Source: Pseudomonadota bacterium (GTDB lineage: Bacteria > Pseudomonadota > Gammaproteobacteria > Steroidobacterales > Steroidobacteraceae). Taken from it: a DNA stretch of 12,690 nucleotides. Made by a program: the position numbers and the translations under genes. Positions 1 through 6,344 of the stretch are shown here, in pieces. A model generated the notes under the pieces. It saw nothing but the letters and a program-made list of their open reading frames with translations. It was not told the origin of the DNA and searched no databases. Where the stretch lies: assembly GCA_021838065.1 (NCBI GenBank), contig JAKCEJ010000043.1, forward strand, positions 1 through 12,690, given 5' to 3'. How positions within the stretch are numbered: the stretch's first letter is position 1; each line of letters starts with the position of its first letter.

Positions 1-11
1 CGTTTCCCCTC

Positions 12-27
12 CGGGGCGTCGGATCCG
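12..27. repeat. 16-base direct repeat, left copy, upstream of nadE
   Basis: The 16-mer CGGGGCGTCGGATCCG occurs here, 17 bases before the nadE start, and again just after the nadE stop at 1697-1712. The copies are identical and in the same orientation. It could be a shared regulatory or recombination sequence, or a chance match in GC-rich DNA. Confidence 0.6.
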
Positions 28-43
28 TCAACCGGGCATCGCC

Positions 44-1693
44 GTGAAGCATGACGGGAGGGGCGCCGCGGGCGAGTCTCTGCGTATCGCGCTGGCCCAG
101 CTCGACCTGCTGGTCGGCGATGTCCAGGGCAATCTGACGCAGATCGTTCGCGCCGCCCGGGCCGCCCAGGATGATCACCGGGCGGACCTGACGCTCTTCC
201 CGGAACTGGCGCTCTCCGGCTACCCGCCGGAGGACCTCCTCTTTCATCGCGGCTTTCACACCCAGATCGATCGGGCGCTGGGGCAGCTGTGCCGCGAGGT
301 TCCCGCCGGTGACCTGATCGTCGGCTTTCCGGAATATGGCGAGACCGGCATCGCCAATGCGGCCGCGGTCATCTCCGATGGGCGCATCGCGGCGGTGCAC
401 CGTAAGGCGGAGCTGCCGAACTACAAGGTGTTCGACGAGAAGCGCTACTTTCACCCGGGCAACGAGCCGACGGTGCTCACCCTCAAGGGCTTTCGCGTCG
501 GGGTGCTGATCTGCGAGGACATCTGGGTGCGCGAGCCCGCGCGCCGCGCAAAGCTCGCCGGGGCGGAACTGCTCGTCGTGATCAACGCCTCGCCGTACGA
601 GCGCTTCAAGCAGCGCGAGCGCGAAGAGATCGCCCGCGCGCGCATCACCGATGTCGAGCTGCCGATGGCGTATGTGAACACCCTCGGCGGTCAGGACGAG
701 CTGGTGTTCGACGGCAACTCGTTCGTCATGGATGCCAAAGGAACCGTGGTCATGCGCGCACCCCCCTTCGAGGAGGGGCTGTACTGCGCGGAATTCATCC
801 GCGAGGCGGGCAAGGTCGTGCCGCGTCCCGGACTCGTCGCGCCCGAGCTGACCGAGGAGGCGAGCGTCTACAGCGCGCTCGTGCTCGGTGTGCGCGACTA
901 CGTCAACAAGCACGGCTTTCCGGGCGTGGTGATGGGTCTTTCAGGCGGCATCGATTCGGCGCTGACTCTGGCGATCGCGGTCGATGCGCTCGGCGCCGAT
1001 CGGGTCCAGGCGGTGATGATGCCCTCGCGCTACACCGCGCAGATCAGTCTCACCGATGCGGCCGAAGAGGCGAAGCTGCTCGGCGTCAAGTACAGCGTGC
1101 TCTCGATCGAGGGGATGTTCGAGGCGACGCTCTCGAGCCTGGCCGGGCAGTTCGCGGGGCTGCCGCCGGATACCACCGAGGAGAACATCCAGTCGCGCTG
1201 CCGGATGATGCTGCTGATGGGCCTCTCGAACAAGACCGGCCGGATGCTGCTCACCACCGGGAACAAGAGCGAGATGGCCGTCGGCTATGCCACGCTCTAC
1301 GGCGACATGGCGGGCGGATTCGCGCCCATCAAGGACTGCAGCAAGCTGCTGGTGTATCGCCTCGCCGCCTACCGCAACGGCATCCGCCCGGTGATTCCGC
1401 AGCGGGTGATCGAGCGGCCGCCCTCGGCGGAGCTGCGCTTCGAGCAGAAAGACACCGACGCGCTGCCGCCCTACGACGTACTGGATCCGATCCTCGCGGC
1501 CTTCGTCGAGGAGGACCTCTCGGTCGATGAGATTGCTGCGCGCGGCTACGACCGGGTGACCGTCGGCCGGGTGCTCGACATGGTCAAGCGCAACGAGTAC
1601 AAGCGCCGGCAGGCCCCGCCCGGGGTGCGCATCAGCCGCCGGGCATTCGGGCGCGACTGGCGCTATCCGATCACCAACGGCTATCGACGGTAA
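44..1693 (+). CDS. nadE: NAD+ synthetase, glutamine-hydrolysing
   Basis: Catalyses the last step of NAD+ synthesis, ATP-dependent amidation of deamido-NAD+, with ammonia drawn from glutamine; it acts in the cytosol. The 549-residue protein has the two-domain form. An N-terminal nitrilase-like glutaminase domain (about residues 13-260) shows the Glu-Lys-Cys triad at E54 (FPELALSGY), K121 (HRKAELPNY) and C157 (LICEDIW). A C-terminal synthetase domain carries the PP-loop SGGIDSA at 300-306 and the later TTGNKSE segment at 404-410. Length is normal for the family. The start is a GTG with no convincing Shine-Dalgarno. The ATG at 51 is out of frame, and I see no other standard start before the conserved LRIALAQLDLLVGD, so the exact start is less certain than the gene. 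It converges on bamD, with a lower-GC island between them. A 16-base direct repeat brackets the gene. Confidence 0.96.
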   Translation: MKHDGRGAAGESLRIALAQLDLLVGDVQGNLTQIVRAARAAQDDHRADLTLFPELALSGYPPEDLLFHRGFHTQIDRALGQLCREVPAGDLIVGFPEYGETGIANAAAVISDGRIAAVHRKAELPNYKVFDEKRYFHPGNEPTVLTLKGFRVGVLICEDIWVREPARRAKLAGAELLVVINASPYERFKQREREEIARARITDVELPMAYVNTLGGQDELVFDGNSFVMDAKGTVVMRAPPFEEGLYCAEFIREAGKVVPRPGLVAPELTEEASVYSALVLGVRDYVNKHGFPGVVMGLSGGIDSALTLAIAVDALGADRVQAVMMPSRYTAQISLTDAAEEAKLLGVKYSVLSIEGMFEATLSSLAGQFAGLPPDTTEENIQSRCRMMLLMGLSNKTGRMLLTTGNKSEMAVGYATLYGDMAGGFAPIKDCSKLLVYRLAAYRNGIRPVIPQRVIERPPSAELRFEQKDTDALPPYDVLDPILAAFVEEDLSVDEIAARGYDRVTVGRVLDMVKRNEYKRRQAPPGVRISRRAFGRDWRYPITNGYRR

Positions 1694-1696
1694 CCG

Positions 1697-1712
1697 CGGG
1701 GCGTCGGATCCG
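1697..1712. repeat. 16-base direct repeat, right copy, downstream of nadE
   Basis: Second identical copy of CGGGGCGTCGGATCCG, starting 4 bases after the nadE stop codon. Its last bases form the start of a hairpin at 1710-1730. The left copy is at 12-27. No function can be assigned from the sequence. Confidence 0.6.
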
Positions 1713-1730
1713 GGGCCGGTTGGGCCTCGG
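1710..1730 (+). terminator. Possible nadE terminator hairpin, no U-tract
   Basis: Bases 1710-1717 pair with 1723-1730 (8 base pairs including one G-U) around a 5-base loop, 17 bases past the nadE stop. No T-run follows directly; the nearest (TTTT) is about 20 bases on. It is therefore a weak candidate for an intrinsic terminator and may only stabilise the 3' end. Confidence 0.3.
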
Positions 1731-1834
1731 TCGCGCACTGGGATTCCGTTTTGAGGTGTCCGGCGAGACGAGCGCAGGCCCGTCATCGCATGGCATTAAA
1801 TCATAAATCAACTGAATTTCAACGACATATAGCC

Positions 1835-1863
1835 TTGCTGGTCGCCGATTATGTAGCTACAAT
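1835..1863 (+). promoter_or_regulatory. Sigma70-type promoter of the RelB-like/NTase operon
   Basis: A -35 box TTGCTG (1835-1840) is separated by exactly 17 bases from a -10 box TACAAT (1858-1863), close to the sigma70 consensus. It sits in an AT-rich patch: 1795-1870 is about 37% G+C by hand count, in an otherwise GC-rich window. The -10 box ends 8 bases before the ATG at 1872, so transcription should begin about 0-2 bases before the start codon, giving a nearly leaderless mRNA. The 10-base palindrome TGTAGCTACA (1852-1861) overlaps the -10 box. Confidence 0.7.
1852..1861. promoter_or_regulatory. Palindrome over the -10 box, candidate operator
   Basis: TGTAGCTACA is a perfect 10-base palindrome overlapping the -10 element of the antitoxin promoter. 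Ribbon-helix-helix antitoxins of the RelB/DinJ group commonly bind palindromes over their own promoter to autoregulate, so this is the natural operator candidate. Placement and symmetry are seen directly; binding is inferred. Confidence 0.45.
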
Positions 1864-1871
1864 GAGGCATC

Positions 1872-2219
1872 ATGAAAAAAGCCGTCGTCCGCGCCAGAAT
1901 CGATGTGGAGCTCAAGGCCGAGGCAGTGGCCGTTCTGAAGGCCAATGACTTGGAGCTGAGTGATGCCATTCGGTTGTTTCTGCGGCAAGTTGTGCGCAGC
2001 GGCGGCCTGCCGTTCGCGGTGCGCAACCCAGGCGTTCGCGTCGCATCCGGCGAGCGGCTGTGGGAGATGAAGCGCAATGCACAGGAACGTGATCAACAGC
2101 GCGTGGCTCAGGGCAACGTCCCGCCCGAATCGATGCTATTGCTGCGGCCGAAGCGCCTAGCGGGCTCTCGCATCCAGTGGCCAGAGGCCTCGCTGCTCGA
2201 TGATCACGCCGCTGCCTGA
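1872..2219 (+). CDS. RelB/DinJ-like ribbon-helix-helix antitoxin
   Basis: Predicted DNA-binding antitoxin of 115 residues. The N-terminal 50 residues match the RelB/DinJ pattern: a beta strand VVRARID (5-11), a helix rich in Lys/Ala (12-24), then LSDAIRLFLRQVVRSGGLPF (29-48), a hallmark of this family. The rest (51-115) is longer than in the usual RelB or DinJ antitoxin of roughly 80-95 residues. It contains a PESMLLLRP segment (85-93) and a WPEASLLDD tail (103-111), which may contact the toxin. The start ATG lies 4 bases after GAGG (1864-1867), but the promoter suggests a near-leaderless transcript. The reading frame overlaps the next gene by 20 bases, as expected for a co-translated toxin-antitoxin operon. 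The family assignment is firm; the role as antitoxin to the downstream protein is inferred. Confidence 0.82.
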   Translation: MKKAVVRARIDVELKAEAVAVLKANDLELSDAIRLFLRQVVRSGGLPFAVRNPGVRVASGERLWEMKRNAQERDQQRVAQGNVPPESMLLLRPKRLAGSRIQWPEASLLDDHAAA

Positions 2220-3000
2220 GCTTGCCCTCGGGGATGAGGAGATCGATCAAATCCTTCACGGCTGCGCCGGGCGGGCATTACTCGTCGGCGGACAGGCTCT
2301 TGCCTTCTGGGCGCAGCATTACCAAGTCACACCACTCGGCGTTCTCGCGGCGAGCGTAACGAGCGATGCCGATTTCATCGGCACGGCGCAAGTGGCACGC
2401 GACCTTTGGCAGAATCTGCGAGCATTGGGTTGGAAATACTGGCAACCGGCTCCCGATGATGCCAGTTCACAAACGGCAAAACTCTCCAAGACCGTCGGCG
2501 GGCAGGGGATCAAACAGATCGATTTTCTGGGCGGCATCATCGGCCTCGCGACCGAGGGTGTCAGGCGGCGAGCGGTCGTCCTGACCCTCGCGGACGGAAC
2601 ACGGCTTTGGGTCTTGCACCCACTCGACGTTCTCGAAAGCCGACTGCAAAATCTGGCCCGGCTGCCCGCCAAACGAACCTCGCAGGGCGCTGCTCAAGCT
2701 CATCTGGCCCTCGAGATCGCGCGCTGTCATCTGGAGGAGGCCCTGCGTCAAGAATCGCCGCGCCGGTTTTTTGATGCTGTCGAGCGCGTGGCGCACATGG
2801 CACAGGAGGCTGACCTCGCAGGCGTCCTTCACGACTACAAACTAGATCTACTCGGCGTTGTGCCAATCGATCGCGTTGCAGGCGATGAGTTTCGTACACG
2901 GCGCTGGCCGCAGCTTCAGGAAGCAGCGGAACAACGGCGCCGTGCCTACGCGCAGTCTCGTGAGCGCCGGCCGGCCTCCCCGAGGAGCTCCCGACGGTAG
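2200..3000 (+). CDS. Nucleotidyltransferase-fold protein, probable toxin partner
   Basis: 266-residue protein with the DNA polymerase-beta-like nucleotidyltransferase signature. LLVGGQALAFW gives the GG motif at 30-31, SDADF gives the metal-binding Asp pair D56/D58, and KQIDFL gives the third acidic residue D108. A downstream LHPLDVLESRLQNL segment (139-152) resembles the region after the catalytic core in AbiEii/MenT-like enzymes. A mostly helical C-terminal half ends in an Arg/Ser-rich tail. All three acidic residues are present, so the enzyme looks active. I did not recognise a precise named family; nearest in style are AbiEii/MenT-type toxins, which transfer nucleotides to RNA. The ATG at 2200 lies inside the antitoxin gene (20-base overlap), showing a tight operon. 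It could instead be an antibiotic- or protein-modifying nucleotidyltransferase. The substrate is unknown. Confidence 0.72.
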   Translation: MITPLPELALGDEEIDQILHGCAGRALLVGGQALAFWAQHYQVTPLGVLAASVTSDADFIGTAQVARDLWQNLRALGWKYWQPAPDDASSQTAKLSKTVGGQGIKQIDFLGGIIGLATEGVRRRAVVLTLADGTRLWVLHPLDVLESRLQNLARLPAKRTSQGAAQAHLALEIARCHLEEALRQESPRRFFDAVERVAHMAQEADLAGVLHDYKLDLLGVVPIDRVAGDEFRTRRWPQLQEAAEQRRRAYAQSRERRPASPRSSRR

Positions 3001-3321
3001 CGCGCGCGGTCTGCATCACGACCCGACGCTCCCTTTCGGACATTAGCACTCTGCGCGCTTGCGCGAGGTCATTGTCCTGGAGCCGAAACGATGAGCGACC
3101 TCACGCGACATCAGTCGACAAGTCCCGTATTCACACGCATCTAGGGGCACGATGGAGCGGAACATGCCGTGCGCCGCACTACGGCGCAATTCCTCAGCAA
3201 TGATGCTGGATCGCATGCGACGCTGCCCGCTGCCGACTTGACGGAAAGACGAGCGCGATGGCCAGCACCCCTGCGACCTCAGGGCGCGGAAGCCGGGGGG
3301 CAGGAGCTGTGGCAGTTGGGC
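3001..3321. other. Gap between NTase gene and hepT, no convincing gene
   Basis: About 320 bases with no recognisable gene, RNA or strong terminator. Two short open frames occur: a 17-codon frame at 3091-3144 (+), preceded by GGAG, and a 57-codon frame at 3043-3216 (-) of unfamiliar sequence. Neither resembles a known family. On the minus strand, codons 3321-3295 continue the hepT frame past its stop and still read like a HepT C-terminus. Confidence 0.5.
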
Positions 3322-3627
3322 TCACAGCGCCGGAATCTCCTCCATGACCGTCCGCCGCACGATATCCCGATCGATATCAAAATAGGCGTGAATGAGCCGA
3401 TTGCGCATTGCGACGATTGCGGCCCCCGGCACCGTCGAGGAGGCGTTGCGCTGCTCGGCAGTGATCTTGGCGGCCGCTTCCCCAATGATCTCAATGGCAC
3501 GAACGAGAACGAAAAGCAGCATCGCTTCACGATCGAGATCCACTCGATTCTTGCCCGCAACGAAGCGCTGAGTACTGTCCGCGGCTTCAACCATGTGGCG
3601 AATTCGTGTCAGACCATCAGGCTGCAT
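3322..3627 (-). CDS. hepT: HepT-like HEPN ribonuclease toxin, C-terminally shortened
   Basis: Toxin of the MNT/HEPN type (DUF86/HepT), expected to cleave RNA in the cytosol unless its MntA partner modifies it. The 101-residue frame from the ATG at 3627 is all-helical in character and contains LVRAIEIIGEAA (41-52) and the catalytic RX4HXY motif as RNRLIHAY, with R75, H80 and Y82. In characterised systems the motif Tyr is the residue AMPylated by MntA. The ATG overlaps the mntA remnant's stop by 11 bases, the usual organisation. The frame ends PAL-stop; the codons just past the TGA read AQLPQLLPP, resembling the normal family C-terminus, so the stop looks like a recent nonsense mutation removing about 10 residues. 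The protein may be inactive or attenuated. Confidence 0.8.
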   Translation of the reverse strand: MQPDGLTRIRHMVEAADSTQRFVAGKNRVDLDREAMLLFVLVRAIEIIGEAAAKITAEQRNASSTVPGAAIVAMRNRLIHAYFDIDRDIVRRTVMEEIPAL

Positions 3628-3922
3628 ACTGTACTTCTGCCGAGCGGACAACCTCGTCGCGGAAGCGGCGGCTCAACTCCTGCGCGCTGCGCAGGTCAAT
3701 CCGTCGTCCTCCGGCCAGAGCAGACAACTCGCCCTCGATCACGGCCAATCCAAGCAGGCCGGGCTTCTGGCCTGGCTCGATTTCGGCGAGCAGGCCGCTG
3801 TCGCTGTCCGGCCGGCGAATATGGGACGATGCATGATCCGACTGCCAGAGTGAATTTCCAGGGACTTCATTCCGCAGTGCTGCAACGAGCGCAAGCCGCG
3901 AAATTCAACGGCTAGATTCCAT
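3617..3922 (-). pseudogene. mntA: mntA antitoxin remnant (minimal nucleotidyltransferase), broken
   Basis: Degraded partner of hepT. The C-terminal two thirds reads RRPDSDSGLLAEIEPG, then GLLGLAVIEGELSAL, RRIDLRSAQELSRRF and DEVVRSAEVQYAA-stop, an unmistakable MntA pattern. Three lesions are visible. The GS motif of the active site (3841-3846) lies in a different frame from the PDSD segment (about 3811-3800), consistent with a net insertion of about 8 bases. The canonical DSDID reads DSDSG, so the second catalytic Asp is Gly. A TGA at 3907-3905 follows the ATG at 3922 after five codons. MntA normally neutralises HepT by AMPylation, so this copy is very unlikely to work. The start boundary is approximate. 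Confidence 0.75.
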
Positions 3923-4519
3923 CGCGGTCGCGTGTGCGACGGGCCGCATATTGCCGTTTGGCCGGGTGCCGGCATAGGCATGCTGCCGTCGGTTATCCGA
4001 ACAAGCTGGGGTCGTCTGCCGCTCCGCAATCAACATGGGCCGGTCGGAATTCATTCCGGCTGAACTCGTTTGAGCTCGCTCAGTCAGCCGCCTCGTCGCT
4101 GGCGCGTCGGCTGCAGGCGGCGGTGTTGATGCTCACGATCGGAGTCCGGCACGGTGACGGCATCGCTGCAGTACGTGCGCTTGGATTGACTCCTGGATCC
4201 TCCCCGCCCCGCTGGGTTGAACCATCGTGAAGTCCGCGGCGTTCATCCTGTCGGTGATGCGCCGCGGCAAACGGTCTGTGGCGTGCGATACACCGTCTGG
4301 CGATCGTCTCAGTTTGCTCGCCGGGCGAGTTCACCAGGCGGTGCGGATCTGGAACAGGCGAGACGATCACCGCAAGACGGCGCTTGAATTGCCGCGCAGG
4401 CCAGAGCGAGCCGAGCACCATCATCCGAGCGTCGTCCGGCGACACGTTCGCCTCGCAGCGGCACGCCGACCCGATCGCGCTTGGGACCCTGCGCTGCGCT
4501 CAGCGCGCTCGCGCGGCGC
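3923..4519. other. Gene-poor end of the island, nothing recognised
   Basis: About 600 bases before the bamD 3' end. Open frames of 98 to 122 codons exist on both strands (3934-4230 +, 4080-4445 -, 4227-4595 +), but their translations are Arg/Pro/His-rich, have no recognisable motif and lack convincing ribosome binding sites. I see no tRNA, transposase fragment, terminal inverted repeat or CRISPR repeat. This is probably decayed accessory DNA of unknown origin. Confidence 0.45.
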
Positions 4520-5326
4520 TTACCAGAAGTGCCACCAGTGGCTCGTGGTGATGTCCGCCGCTGCGTTCACCGAGCCGGTGAAGTTCGCCGCATAGACCTT
4601 GCGCGCCTGCGCGGCCAGCGTTTTCAGCCCCAACCGGTCGTACGAGAGGATCATCACGGCGAGCGCGCTTTGGTCCGCGGGCGCTTGCTGGTAATTCTCG
4701 AGCACGAGCCGGCAGCGCCGCGCGGCGGCCACGTAGGCGGCGCGCGTGTAGTAGTAGCGCGCCACGTAGGTGTCGTAGGCGGCCAGGCGGTCGCGCAGAT
4801 AGATCATGCGCTGCCAGGCATCCTTGGCGTAAATGCTGTGCGGGTACCGGGTCACCACGACCCGGAAGGCCGCGAAGGACTTGCGCACGTTGATCGGGGG
4901 GCGCATGGACAGGTGCGCGCCGAAGAGCCGCTCGATGGGGTTCGCCCGCTTGGGGAAGTGCACCACCCCCTTCATGTACCAGGCGTAATCGACCCGCGGG
5001 TGCGTCGGGTTCTGCCGGATGAACGTATTGGCCGCGTCGATGGCGGAATCGTCCTGGCCCGCGCGGTAATATGCGTAGATCAGATCGAGCTGCGCCTGAC
5101 GCGCCTGCGGCGTGAACGGAAAGACCGCGGTGAGACGCTGGTAGAGCTTGATCGCGGCGTTGAAATCGAGGTCACTCAGGTCTCTGTGGGCCTGCTGGTA
5201 GATCGACACCGGGTTGTTGAGCATCAGTTTGCGATGCGTACAGCCGGTAAGGGCGAGCGCGCCCGCGCACAGCGCGGCCACGACCATGCCGCGCGCGCGG
5301 CCTCGGGAGGACAGATTGGGAAGCAT
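4520..5326 (-). CDS. bamD: Outer-membrane assembly lipoprotein BamD
   Basis: Essential lipoprotein of the BAM complex, which folds beta-barrel proteins into the outer membrane from its periplasmic face. The 268-residue precursor starts MLPNLSSRGRARG, followed by a hydrophobic stretch and the lipobox LTGC with acylated C29. Tetratricopeptide-type helices follow: SIYQQAHRDLSDLDFNAAIK (about 41-60), AQLDLIYAYYRAGQDDSAI, a DYAWYMKG block and RYPHSIYAKDAWQRMIYLRD, in YfiO/ComL family order. A longer in-frame start 27 codons upstream (5407) exists but would precede the signal peptide, so the ATG at 5326 is chosen. It diverges from rluD with overlapping start codons. A -10-like TATACT lies 8 bases upstream, inside rluD. 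The gene converges on nadE across the island. Confidence 0.95.
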   Translation of the reverse strand: MLPNLSSRGRARGMVVAALCAGALALTGCTHRKLMLNNPVSIYQQAHRDLSDLDFNAAIKLYQRLTAVFPFTPQARQAQLDLIYAYYRAGQDDSAIDAANTFIRQNPTHPRVDYAWYMKGVVHFPKRANPIERLFGAHLSMRPPINVRKSFAAFRVVVTRYPHSIYAKDAWQRMIYLRDRLAAYDTYVARYYYTRAAYVAAARRCRLVLENYQQAPADQSALAVMILSYDRLGLKTLAAQARKVYAANFTGSVNAAADITTSHWWHFW

Positions 5327-6344
5327 GGGCGAAGAGTATAGCGAATCCGCCGCGGAGACTTCGGATTCCGACCCGGACCCGGGCGGGGAGTTCCGCGTCC
5401 ACCACATCGAGCTGGCGCCCGAGGCCGCCGGGCTGCGCCTCGATCAGGCGCTCTCGCGCGCGCTGCCGCAGTACTCGCGCGCGCGGCTGCAGGGCTGGAT
5501 CGAGGCCGGCGCGGTCGAGGTCGACGGCCGCCGGCTGCGCGGCAAGGACAAAGTGCTCGGGGGCGAGCACGTGTGCGTGCGCGCGCACTGGCCGGCCGAT
5601 ACGCGCGTCGAGCCTGAGGCGCTGTCCCTGACCGTGGTGCATCAGGATCGCGGCATCCTCGTCATCGACAAGCCCTCGGGGCTGGTGGTGCACCCCGGGG
5701 CCGGCAATCCCCGGCATACGCTGCAGAACGCGCTGCTCGCGCTCGATCCGGCGCTCGCGCGCGTGCCGCGCGCCGGGCTCGTGCACCGCCTGGACAAGGA
5801 CACCAGCGGGCTGCTCGTGGTGGCGCGAACGCCGCAGGCGCATGTCCGCCTGGTCGAGGCGCTGGCGCAGCGCGCGATCGAGCGGGTGTACCTGGCCGTG
5901 TGCACCGGGGCGATGACCGGCGGCGGCCGGATCGATGAGCCGATCGGCCGGCACCGCACTCAGCGTACGCGCATGGCCGTGCGCAGCGACGGGCGCGAGG
6001 CCGTCACGCACTACCGCATCGTCAGGCGTTTCCCCGCCCACACGCTGGTGCGCGTGCAGCTCGAGACCGGGCGCACGCATCAGATCCGCGTCCACCTTGC
6101 GCACATTGGCTATCCGGTGGTGGGTGACCCGCTCTACGGGGGCCGCAAGCGGATCCCGGCCGGCTGCAGCGCGGCGCTCGCCGCCGCGCTGCGCGCGTTC
6201 CCCCGCCAAGCGCTGCATGCGGCGCATCTGGCGCTCGAGCATCCGCTCAGCGGCAAGCGTCTCGAATGGGACTCGCCGCTGCCGGCCGACATGGCGCGCC
6301 TGCTCGCGGCGCTGGAGCAGGACGAGCGTGAACGGCGCGCTTGA
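5325..6344 (+). CDS. rluD: 23S rRNA pseudouridine synthase RluD
   Basis: Isomerises uridines in helix 69 of 23S rRNA (1911/1915/1917 in E. coli) to pseudouridine during ribosome maturation. The 339-residue protein has an S4 RNA-binding domain (about 36-85, with GLRLDQALSRALPQYSRARL and VLGGEHV). The RluA-type catalytic domain contains VHRLDKDTSGLLVVA (153-167), with catalytic D157. RTHQIRVHLAHIGYPVVGDP (250-269) and RQALHAAHL (294-302) are also family hallmarks. The ATG at 5325 is chosen because it precedes the homologous region with a modest acidic extension and has GGGAAG just upstream; a frame extending to 5214 would run through bamD. The start codon overlaps the divergent bamD start by two bases. 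The 3' end overlaps pgeF by 17 bases. Confidence 0.95.
   Translation: MGEEYSESAAETSDSDPDPGGEFRVHHIELAPEAAGLRLDQALSRALPQYSRARLQGWIEAGAVEVDGRRLRGKDKVLGGEHVCVRAHWPADTRVEPEALSLTVVHQDRGILVIDKPSGLVVHPGAGNPRHTLQNALLALDPALARVPRAGLVHRLDKDTSGLLVVARTPQAHVRLVEALAQRAIERVYLAVCTGAMTGGGRIDEPIGRHRTQRTRMAVRSDGREAVTHYRIVRRFPAHTLVRVQLETGRTHQIRVHLAHIGYPVVGDPLYGGRKRIPAGCSAALAAALRAFPRQALHAAHLALEHPLSGKRLEWDSPLPADMARLLAALEQDERERRA
5335..5340 (-). promoter_or_regulatory. Candidate -10 box for bamD inside rluD
   Basis: Read on the minus strand this is TATACT, one base from the TATAAT consensus, ending 8 bases before the bamD ATG. The -35 region 17 bases further is poor. It lies within the first codons of rluD, and the mRNA would have a leader of only about 0-2 bases. 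No Shine-Dalgarno is visible before bamD, which fits leaderless translation. Confidence 0.45.

Noticed and set aside
1795..1825. Minus-strand TTGAAA with TTAATG as a promoter reading towards nadE
   Set aside because: The -10 match is poor and no gene on that strand lies downstream.
3043..3216. 57-codon minus-strand frame and a 17-codon plus-strand frame (3091-3144) between the NTase gene and hepT
   Set aside because: Neither resembles a known family. The GGAG before 3091 alone is not enough to call a gene.
3169..3915. 248-codon plus-strand frame in the island
   Set aside because: It is antisense to hepT and the mntA remnant, whose family motifs lie on the minus strand. Its own translation shows no motif.
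4491..4506. GCGCTG/CAGCGC hairpin downstream of bamD as a terminator
   Set aside because: Only a 6-base stem and no T-run on either side; such stems are common in GC-rich DNA.
4080..4595. Open frames of about 121 codons on both strands near the bamD 3' end, considered as remnants of a transposase or phage gene
   Set aside because: Translations have biased composition and no catalytic motif, and no terminal repeats were found.
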